Assembly: GCA_900188465.1 (NCBI GenBank)
Contig: FZPE01000003.1
Span: forward strand, 294,266 to 358,265
DNA: 64,000 bases
From: Micrococcales bacterium KH10
Lineage (GTDB): Bacteria; Actinomycetota; Actinomycetes; Actinomycetales; Cellulomonadaceae
Direction of reading: 5' to 3'
In this document: one piece after another, positions 52,523-64,000 of the stretch
Numbering within the stretch: the first letter of the stretch is position 1
Layout of the letters: every line of letters begins with the position of its first letter
The notes under the pieces: generated by a model
Databases searched by the model: none
Seen by the model: the letters and a program-made list of their open reading frames with translations, nothing else
What the model was told of the DNA's origin: nothing
Program-made: the position numbers and the translations under genes

Positions 52523-54217
52523 TCACCCCAGAGCAGTCAACACGGCCGGTTCCACTGCATCTCGTACTCGCTCCCGGGCCTCTGGCGCGGACGTGGCAGC
52601 CAACGCCAATTCCGCGAGTCGCTGACACGTCGGCAGGTCGTGACGGCGCAGTGCGTAGCGCACTGCGGGAACAGCGCTAACAGACATGGACAGACTCGTG
52701 ACCCCCATGCCCGTAAGGACCAGAGCCAAGTACGGATCGGATGCGGACTCACCACACACCCCGACGGGCTTGCCCAGTTCTTTGCCAGTACGAGCAGTGG
52801 ACGCAACCAATTGCAATACCGCAGGTTGCCATGGGTCAAGCAGATCCGAGAGTTCGCCGCGCAATCGGTCAGTAGCCATCGTGTACTGGGCTAAATCGTT
52901 GGTCCCCAGTGACACGAAGTCGACCTCGGACAACAGTGCTCTTGCCTGTAACGCGGCAGCCGGTACCTCGACCATCACACCTACGGTCTTCAATCCCCGC
53001 GCACGTGCGAGAGCCACAAATTCACGAGCCTCCGCTGGCGTCGCGATCATCGGCGCCATGACCCACGGATCGACTCCGGTCTCTTGAGCCGCGCCCGCGA
53101 GCGCATCGAGTTGAGTCGCCATCAGGTCGGGATGAGCCCGCACTGTTCGATAACCGCGTACCCCCAGCGCCGGGTTCTCCTCGTCCGGCAAGGTTGCGAA
53201 CGCCAGCGGTTTGTCGGCTCCTGCATCGAGAGTACGCACCACGACCTTGCGGCCGCCCAACGCGCGCAATGCCTGGGCATATGCCCTGGATTGCTCTTCG
53301 ATGGTCGGAGCACTGGTCCGGTCAAGGAACAGCACCTCAGTGCGGAACAAACCCACGCCTTCTACCGCACTGTCCTTCAAACGTTCCGCGTCATCGCCGG
53401 TGCCGATATTGGCCAGCAAGTCGACCTTGTGACCATCCGAGGTCGCACCTGGTGACGTATCGGCGGCGAATTCGACCTGTGCCGCCGCACGCGCATCTAT
53501 TTCCTTGACGAGTTCGTCATCGGGATTGACGGTGATACCGCCGGTAGCCGCATCGACGGCAACAACCGTACCCTCAGCGATCTTGGTGGCACCGGGGACT
53601 TGGACAACGCAGGGCAGGCCCAACTGACCGGCGATGATCGCCGTATGTCCGGTAGGACCGCCTAGTTCCGTCACTATTGCCAATACTTTGTCGAGATCGA
53701 GGGCAGCGGTATCGGCTGGCGCGAGGTCGACAGCGACTACGACGACTGGCTCGTCAAGCGACGGCGCACTGGACTCCGGCAGTCCCATGACTTTTGCGAC
53801 AAGACGGTCACGCACTGAATGCAGGTCCGTGACTCGCTCTGCCAGTAGACCTCCGGCCTGGGTGAAGATCCGCGCAAACATCTCCACAGCACCGTTGATC
53901 GCCGCGATCGGCGCGGTACCGGCATCAATCCGCTTGAGAGTCTCACCACGCAGGGCCGGGTCCGATGCGATCGCCGCGGTGGCGGCCAACACGTCGGCGA
54001 CCGTCCCGGTAGCATCGGCCGCTTGTTGTTGCAGGTCAGCGGCAACAGCAGGAAAAGCCTCGTCAACAACGGTCCTGATTTGATCCGCCGACAGGGCGAC
54101 ACCATCACGCTCGACCACGGCATCATCAGCGACTTCGGGGAGCGGCGCGACCTGTATTACTGGACCGACGACAGCCAGACGTCCAACCCCTACCCCTTGC
54201 AGTTGTGTTGCGGTCAC
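52523..54217 (-). CDS. ptsI: PTS enzyme I (PEP-protein phosphotransferase)
   Basis: This 564-residue cytoplasmic kinase takes phosphate from PEP and passes it to HPr. The active His is in ELGGPTGHTAIIAGQL (His 191); the PEP-binding barrel has GVGLFRTEVLF, GIRGYR-like GVRGYRTVRAH and the Cys in VGVCGESASDP. The GTG at 54217 overlaps the ptsH stop by 4 bases. It is the last gene of the fructose PTS operon. Confidence 0.95.
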   Translation of the reverse strand: MTATQLQGVGVGRLAVVGPVIQVAPLPEVADDAVVERDGVALSADQIRTVVDEAFPAVAADLQQQAADATGTVADVLAATAAIASDPALRGETLKRIDAGTAPIAAINGAVEMFARIFTQAGGLLAERVTDLHSVRDRLVAKVMGLPESSAPSLDEPVVVVAVDLAPADTAALDLDKVLAIVTELGGPTGHTAIIAGQLGLPCVVQVPGATKIAEGTVVAVDAATGGITVNPDDELVKEIDARAAAQVEFAADTSPGATSDGHKVDLLANIGTGDDAERLKDSAVEGVGLFRTEVLFLDRTSAPTIEEQSRAYAQALRALGGRKVVVRTLDAGADKPLAFATLPDEENPALGVRGYRTVRAHPDLMATQLDALAGAAQETGVDPWVMAPMIATPAEAREFVALARARGLKTVGVMVEVPAAALQARALLSEVDFVSLGTNDLAQYTMATDRLRGELSDLLDPWQPAVLQLVASTARTGKELGKPVGVCGESASDPYLALVLTGMGVTSLSMSVSAVPAVRYALRRHDLPTCQRLAELALAATSAPEARERVRDAVEPAVLTALG

Positions 54218-54495
54218 GACGCCACCGCCGGGTCATCAAGGTTAGTTTCGATCAGTTCGGCGAGCTTATCGACTGCCTCTTGAGCTCCGTCGCCCTCGGC
54301 ACTGAGCACGACCTGAGCACCATGCTCTGCCCCGAGCGTCATCAGCAGCAGGATGCTTGACGCGTCAACAGGCTCCTGCCCCGGTAGACCAATGTTGATC
54401 GTGACATCCGCAGCGGCCGCAGCCTGACTGACGATTGTCGCTGGCCGCGCGTGCAGACCACTGGTGGAGGCAACCTTTACAGTTCGAGTAACCAT
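54214..54495 (-). CDS. ptsH: PTS phosphocarrier protein HPr
   Basis: This 93-residue protein carries phosphate on His 15 (TSGLHARPATI). A Ser at position 46 (DASSILLLMTLGA) matches the regulatory Ser of Firmicute HPr. The ATG at 54495 has AAAGGAA about 10 bases upstream; the longer frame to 54546 has no SD. It follows the EIIBC gene by about 55 bases. Confidence 0.95.
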   Translation of the reverse strand: MVTRTVKVASTSGLHARPATIVSQAAAAADVTINIGLPGQEPVDASSILLLMTLGAEHGAQVVLSAEGDGAQEAVDKLAELIETNLDDPAVAS

Positions 54496-54549
54496 CGTGT
54501 TGATTTCCTTTGCTTCTTGTTCCGATAAGTCGTTTGTACTTACCAATGG

Positions 54550-56050
54550 TCACACCGCCACTGCATCAGCCTCGATATTGGCCGGTTTGCGATGTGCGTA
54601 CTGTTTGAGCAGTGTCACCAAGACGGCGCACACCACTGCACCGACGATGATGGCGAGCAAGAAGCCCAACGCGTTACCGATCAGTGGCAGCACCCACACG
54701 CCACCGTGCGGGGCGACGAGTGTCGAGTTGAAAGCCATAATCAGTCCGCCGGTGACACCCGAACCGACGATGGACGACAGGATGACACGCCAGGGATCTG
54801 CTGCTGCAAACGGAATTGCGCCTTCGGAAATGAAAGATGCGCCGAGGAGCCAGGCGGCTTTGCCGTTGTCACGTTCAACGTCGTTGAACAACTTACGGCG
54901 CATGACGGTGGCCAGCGCCATGCCGAGCGGGGCGACCATGCCTGCGGCCATCACGGCTGCCATGATCCGGTACTGGCTGGCATCTGCCGCCAAGCCCACC
55001 GTAGTCAGACCAGCGATACCGAAGGAATAGGCGACCTTGTTGATCGGGCCCCCGAGGTCCGCTCCCATCATCGCACCGAGCAGCACACCGAGCAGCACGA
55101 TGGAACCGCCGCCTAGACCTTCTAGCCAGTTCTCCATGCCGCTCATTGCGCTGGCGATAGGACGTCCAATGATGACTAGGGTGACGATGCCCACGATGAG
55201 TGATGAGAGCAGCGGAATGACGACCACCGGCATAATGCCGCGCATGCCCTTGGGCACTTTCCAGCGGCTGATCCACAACGCCACGAAACCTGCCAGGAAT
55301 CCGGTAATCAGCCCACCAAGGAAGCCAGCGCTGATCATCACGGATGCAGCACCGCCAAGGAAGCCTGGAACAAGCCCCGGCCGATCTGCGATGGCGTAGG
55401 CGATGAACCCGGAAAGAACTGGGATAAGGAAGTTGAAGACGAGCTGGCCGGTGGCAAGCAGCACCACTGCCCAATGTTGCAGCGACAGTGCATTGAAGTT
55501 CTGAATGGTCTCGACTTGATTTGCATCGGTGACCGCGACCGCGCCCTCGGCACCACCCCATGCGATCTGCGCCATCATGAAAGCGACTGCTATCAGGATT
55601 CCGCCGGCCGCGACGAATGGGATCATGTATGACACACCGGTCATCAGCCACTGTCGAATTTTGGTGCCAGTTTTCGCGTTGGCATCCACCTTGGTAGCCG
55701 GTGCGGAGCCGCCTTCGGCCGCTGGTGCGTCGAGCACCCGTCCGGCTTCGACCGCCGCCACTGCTTCCGCGATGACTTTGTCGGGTTCGTGCACGGCACG
55801 TTTGACCCCCTACGTCAACGCCGGGTTTGCCCGCGAACCGATCACGATCCTTGACCTCGAGATCAGCAGCGAAAATGACACCGTCCGCCGACTCGATGAA
55901 CGAGGGATCGATGGGGTCTGATCCGATCGATCCTTGAGTCTCGACGTGAACTTCGTGACCGGCTGCTTTATCTGATTGTTCCAGCGCTTCTGCGGCCATG
56001 TAGGTGTGTGCGATGCCCGTGGGGCACGATGTGATTGCGACGAATTTCAT
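54550..56050 (-). pseudogene. fructose-specific PTS EIIBC, split by a single-base frameshift
   Basis: The first frame (from 56050) encodes EIIB-Fru: [23 protein letters not shown] with the phosphorylated Cys 9, then [24 protein letters not shown]. At the run of five C on the plus strand (55806-55810, G on the coding strand) the protein sense moves to another frame, which continues [22 protein letters not shown] and then a full EIIC domain of about 400 residues with eight or more helices ([22 protein letters not shown] and onward). With four G instead of five the two parts join as a normal EIIBC. The first frame stays open for 385 codons by chance of base composition, giving nonsense after the shift. 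Either a recent mutation, programmed slippage or a sequencing error is possible; no other damage is seen. EIIA is a separate gene upstream. Confidence 0.85.
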
Positions 56051-56499
56051 GATGAGACCGCCTCATTGACGATGTCGGCAACACTGGCAGCGTCTGTAGC
56101 GTTGCGCAGGGAATTTTTGAAGTCCTCATGGACGAGGTTGCGCGCCAGCTTCGCAAGGATCTTCAGGTGCTCACTGGCACCTCCGGCTGGCGCCGCGATC
56201 AGGAATACCAGAGTTGCAGGCCCATCTGGAGCCCCGAAGTCAACACCGTTAGGCACTTTGGCAACAGCCAAAGAAGGCTCGATGACTGCTTCAGACTTAG
56301 CATGAGGCAGTCCGATACCCCCAGGCATTCCGGTCGCGGTTGTCGCTTCGCGAGTGCGGACATCGGCGATGAACTGGGCGGCATCACTGACTCGCCCGGC
56401 CTTGGCGAGCAAGTCCGCAAGTGCTGTGATGACGTCGTCCTTGGTGTTAGCTGCAAGGTCAACGGCTACGAGATCGGCAGTGATCAATGGCACGCTCAT
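56047..56499 (-). CDS. fructose-specific PTS EIIA
   Basis: This 150-residue protein is an EIIA of the fructose/mannitol type, passing phosphate from HPr to EIIB. The active His is His 66 in [13 protein letters not shown], with the upstream [12 protein letters not shown] also typical. Its stop overlaps the start of the EIIBC gene (ATGA). It follows fruK by 1 base. Confidence 0.93.
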   Translation of the reverse strand: MSVPLITADLVAVDLAANTKDDVITALADLLAKAGRVSDAAQFIADVRTREATTATGMPGGIGLPHAKSEAVIEPSLAVAKVPNGVDFGAPDGPATLVFLIAAPAGGASEHLKILAKLARNLVHEDFKNSLRNATDAASVADIVNEAVSS

Positions 56500-56500
56500 G

Positions 56501-57445
56501 TCAGAGGTCCTTCAGTGGGGTGGTCATCGGCACGTCAGTTCGGACGCTTACCGATTCGAGATCGATTTGATCTCTGGCGGGGGCAGCGGTTCCTGGCAGC
56601 ATCACCGCGGCCCGCCCCCAGGCGACTGCGTGCCGAAGTCTCTCGTGCGTTGTGCCTTGAACTGCAAGATATCCAGCCAGCGTGGAGTCCCCTGCCCCGA
56701 CGGTGGAGGCAGGAATCAGTGCCGGTCCGCCCGCCCATACCGAGTGATCGGCATCGACGAGGAGGGCACCGTGCGCACCAAGGCTGACGAGCACCTGTGT
56801 GGTGCCCATCGCGATCACTTCGCGTGCGGCAGAAACGACCTCACCGACAGTGGTCAGCTCTCGTCCGACTAGTTCGCCCAGTTCTTCTTCATTCGGTTTG
56901 ATTAACGTGGGACTGCCACGTTTGACTACTTCGCGCAGCGGTGCTCCGGAAGCGTCTACGACGAGTTCCGCTTCCGCTTTCCTGGTGATCTTCGCAAGTT
57001 TGACGTAGAAGTCTGGGTCGGCACCACGCGGCAGACTGCCTGCACCAACGACGGTGTCACCGCTACGGGCGCTTTTGCGTACGGCGTCAAACACTGCTTC
57101 CTGCTCAGCCGTGTCGAGCGTGGGGCCAGGAGCATTGATCTTCGTGGTAGCGCCATGCGCTTCCTGCAGCGTGATGTTGGACCTGGTCTCACCACTGATC
57201 GCCACCGGGTGCACAACTAGTCCAAGTTCTGTCAGCAAGTCGACCATGAGTCGCCCATCGGGGCCGCCCACTGGCACTATCGCTTCGCTGTTCACGCCCG
57301 CGCTCTGCAATACTCGCGATACGTTGATTCCTTTACCGCCGGCATCGAGATGCGCCGAATCTGCTCGATTCACCTGTCCCAGTTCAATACGGTTGAGGTC
57401 CAGAGCACGATCAATGCTCGGATTTGGTGTCACTGTGATGATCAT
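56501..57445 (-). CDS. fruK: 1-phosphofructokinase
   Basis: This 314-residue PfkB-family kinase converts fructose-1-phosphate to fructose-1,6-bisphosphate. It begins TVTPNPSIDRALDLNRIELG, has DAGGKGINVSRVL near residue 36 and the anion-hole/catalytic Asp in STVGAGDSTLAG near 252. The ATG overlaps the fruR stop by 4 bases. Confidence 0.95.
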   Translation of the reverse strand: MIITVTPNPSIDRALDLNRIELGQVNRADSAHLDAGGKGINVSRVLQSAGVNSEAIVPVGGPDGRLMVDLLTELGLVVHPVAISGETRSNITLQEAHGATTKINAPGPTLDTAEQEAVFDAVRKSARSGDTVVGAGSLPRGADPDFYVKLAKITRKAEAELVVDASGAPLREVVKRGSPTLIKPNEEELGELVGRELTTVGEVVSAAREVIAMGTTQVLVSLGAHGALLVDADHSVWAGGPALIPASTVGAGDSTLAGYLAVQGTTHERLRHAVAWGRAAVMLPGTAAPARDQIDLESVSVRTDVPMTTPLKDL

Positions 57446-58203
57446 GCTCGTATCACCTGTACTCCCGCTGTCTCAATCTCGGTGGCGAGTTCGTCGTCGA
57501 CGTCTGAGTCCGTGATCAAGGTGTCGACGGCATCGATGGGTGCGAAACTCACGAACTCGTCTCGTCCGACTTTGGAATGATCCGCGATTACCACGACTCG
57601 TCGTGCCGCAGCGACGATGGCTTCTTTCACCGCGGCTTCAGTCACGTCGGGAGTGGTCAGTCCTCGTTCGGTGCTGACACCGTTGGTGCCCAAGAAAGCA
57701 ATATCCGCCTGAAGGTCCTCCAGCTCACGGTTGGCCCATGGACCTACCGCAGCGAGGGTACGGCCTCGCACGATGCCACCGATCAGATGCAGTGCGAGAT
57801 TGGGTCGTCCGGCCAGCGCTGAAGCCACTGGCAGTGCATGTGTGACCACCGTCAGTTCGCGATCATGTGGCAAGAGGGCAGCGAATCTGGCTGTGGTGGT
57901 ACCAGCGTCAATGAGCACGGTGGCCGCGTCGTCGAGTTCGAGAATCGCCGCGTTGGCGATGCGCTCCTTCTCGGCGAGATAACTGCGTTCGCGATCCGCC
58001 AGAGTGGGTTCAATAGCAATACGGTCTACGGGAATTGCGCCGCCGTGCACGCGCCGCAATAGTCCTCTTCGTTCCAACGTGGTCAGATCCCGGCGGATCG
58101 TCTCTCCTGATACGTCGAACAGTGCGGCAGAAGCGGCTACATCCACTCGCCCGTCAGCACGGGCGAGCTCGATGATCTTGTGGTGACGTTCTAAGGCGTA
58201 CAT
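57442..58203 (-). CDS. fruR: DeoR/GlpR-type repressor of the fructose operon
   Basis: This 253-residue regulator has the DeoR N-terminal HTH (YALERHHKIIELARADGRVDVAASAALFDVSGETIRRDL) and a C-terminal sugar-phosphate-binding domain with IDAGTTTARFAALL and FLGTNGVSTERGLTTPD. It lies first in the operon and probably responds to fructose-1-phosphate. The ATG at 58203 matches family length; a GTG at 58212 has GGAAG 8 bases upstream and is a real alternative. No operator is evident by eye. Confidence 0.9.
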   Translation of the reverse strand: MYALERHHKIIELARADGRVDVAASAALFDVSGETIRRDLTTLERRGLLRRVHGGAIPVDRIAIEPTLADRERSYLAEKERIANAAILELDDAATVLIDAGTTTARFAALLPHDRELTVVTHALPVASALAGRPNLALHLIGGIVRGRTLAAVGPWANRELEDLQADIAFLGTNGVSTERGLTTPDVTEAAVKEAIVAAARRVVVIADHSKVGRDEFVSFAPIDAVDTLITDSDVDDELATEIETAGVQVIRA

Positions 58204-58380
58204 TGCGTTCACTTCACCCGCTTCCGTTGGACTTCATCGTCCCAGGTGATCGTCTTTGTCACCATCTATGACCGATTATGCCCATCAGATGCCACATTGT
58301 CCACATGAACCCACATTCCGCGCGTGGATTTTCCACACAAACGCAAATGGCTGGAAGGAAACGCTGCTAAACGCAGAAAG

Positions 58381-58412
58381 CACGAAGGCCCACCGTGGGG
58401 TGGGCCTTCGTG
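58381..58412 (-). terminator. terminator of the rRNA operon
   Basis: Perfect 14-base arms (CACGAAGGCCCACC and its complement) enclose a 4-base loop, followed on the minus strand by CTTTCTG. It lies 8 bases after the 5S gene. Confidence 0.85.
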
Positions 58413-58420
58413 TGATGGGT

Positions 58421-58539
58421 GTTCGGCGGTGTCCTGCTCTCCCACCACCTCGCGGTGGCAGTACCATCGGCGCTGGAGGGCTTAGCTTCCGGGTTCGGTA
58501 TGGGTCCGGGCGTTTCCCCTTCGCTGTGACCGCCGTAAC
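58421..58539 (-). rRNA. 5S ribosomal RNA
   Basis: The minus strand begins GTTACGGCGGTCACAGCG and contains AACCCGGAAGCTAAGCCC and the core GCGCCGATGGTACTGC, all 5S hallmarks, ending ACACCGCCGAAC, which pairs with the 5' end. The length is about 119 bases. Ends are accurate to a few bases. Confidence 0.95.
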
Positions 58540-58647
58540 GTTGTCAGAGGGTGTGCCACACGTGTGTCCCTGTTGGTGGGTGTGTGGTTGGTTCTCTGGG
58601 AACCGTATAGTGGACGCGTTGATCTAGTTTTTTGATTGTTTGTGTTG
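58540..58647 (-). other. 23S-5S spacer with processing-stem half
   Basis: GTATAGTGGACGCG (58605-58618) and ATTGTTTGTG (58635-58644) on the plus strand are perfect complements of 61838-61851 and 61818-61827 in the 16S-23S spacer. Together they would form the RNase III-type stem around the 23S precursor. No gene is present. Confidence 0.75.
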
Positions 58648-63748
<5,101 letters not shown>

Positions 63749-64000
63749 CGAACACACCCAAAAAGGGCATGAACAACAATACGAAACCAAAACTGGCCTC
63801 AAAAACCAACACCCACCCCACAACAAAGCAGAGCAGACGCTGGACCAAACAAAACAGTCAACCAAACCACCCCACAACACCACCCCCACCACAACAGCAG
63901 AAACAGCACCACAAGACAGCCCAGCCAACCAAATGGCATCAACTATCAAACACACTATCGAGTTCTCAAACAACCACCACACACCATTGCCAGCCAATTT
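63749..64000 (-). other. 16S leader region (cut by the window edge)
   Basis: The region upstream of 16S has the processing-stem half CACACTATCG (63951-63960) and the leader box TTGTTTGAGAACT on the minus strand (63960-63972). The rest is a strongly G/T-rich transcript with almost no protein-coding look. The rRNA promoters must lie beyond base 64000. Confidence 0.7.

Noticed and set aside
54893..55800. Continuation of the EIIB frame as a 300-codon protein after the frameshift
   Set aside because: The residues (Arg/Gly/His/Cys-rich) have no domain sense, while the other frame encodes a clear EIIC membrane domain over the same bases.

Overview
This window is chromosomal DNA of an actinomycete (Actinomycetota) with moderately high G+C. 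The 16S and 23S sequences are of actinobacterial type, and the 23S gene carries the extra hairpin region (about 60170-60240) typical of this phylum. The protein content agrees: a MarP-type CvpA/serine protease, a class E sortase, the GlgE/maltokinase pair, a DUF3516 helicase, GatCAB and an FHA-containing FtsK/EssC ATPase. Order and genus cannot be fixed from the sequence alone. Many genes lack a ribosome binding site and start 6-8 bases after a TAnnnT -10 box, so leaderless transcription is common here.

Layout. 1-7.5 kb, minus strand: 5' part of prfB, then a TelA / XpaC-like / lipoprotein (substrate-binding + VWA) cluster, the MarP protease, a 51-residue membrane protein and a class E sortase; this is an envelope and stress block. 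7.5-11.2 kb, plus: glgE and mak, which convert maltose to maltose-1-phosphate and then alpha-glucan. 11.2-15.4 kb: small metabolic genes (two aldo/keto reductases, a DUF488 protein, a FAH-family hydrolase, a methyltransferase). 15.6-22.6 kb: a compact type VII secretion-like locus (WXG100-like protein, helical protein, 561-residue protein with a C-terminal alpha/beta hydrolase, and a convergent 1453-residue FHA-FtsK/EssC ATPase), with no EccB, EccD, EccE or mycosin in view. 22.7-29.3 kb: a protein of a family often named 3-methyladenine glycosylase, a carotenoid-type FAD oxidoreductase, a DUF3516 helicase, YggS and an unknown protein.

29.3-46.9 kb holds most of branched-chain amino acid synthesis on the minus strand (cimA, ilvE, leuB, ilvC, ilvN, ilvB). 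cimA and ilvB are each preceded by a leader peptide and a pause-hairpin/terminator pair, so both look attenuation-controlled: Ile codons for cimA, Leu-Leu-Val-Val for ilvB. This set is interrupted by a secreted lysine-rich protein, a PadR-ABC-FtsX efflux-type operon with a large dyad operator, and an AbiEi/DUF559-like gene bracketed by two copies of a roughly 150-190 bp palindromic repeat.

46.9-52.4 kb: a two-TM membrane protein, two GNAT acetyltransferases and gatCAB. 52.5-58.2 kb: a complete fructose PTS operon fruR-fruK-EIIA-EIIBC-ptsH-ptsI, in which the EIIBC gene carries a single-base frameshift in a G run. 58.4-64 kb: one rRNA operon (16S-23S-5S, minus strand) with processing stems in the spacers and no tRNA in the 16S-23S spacer.
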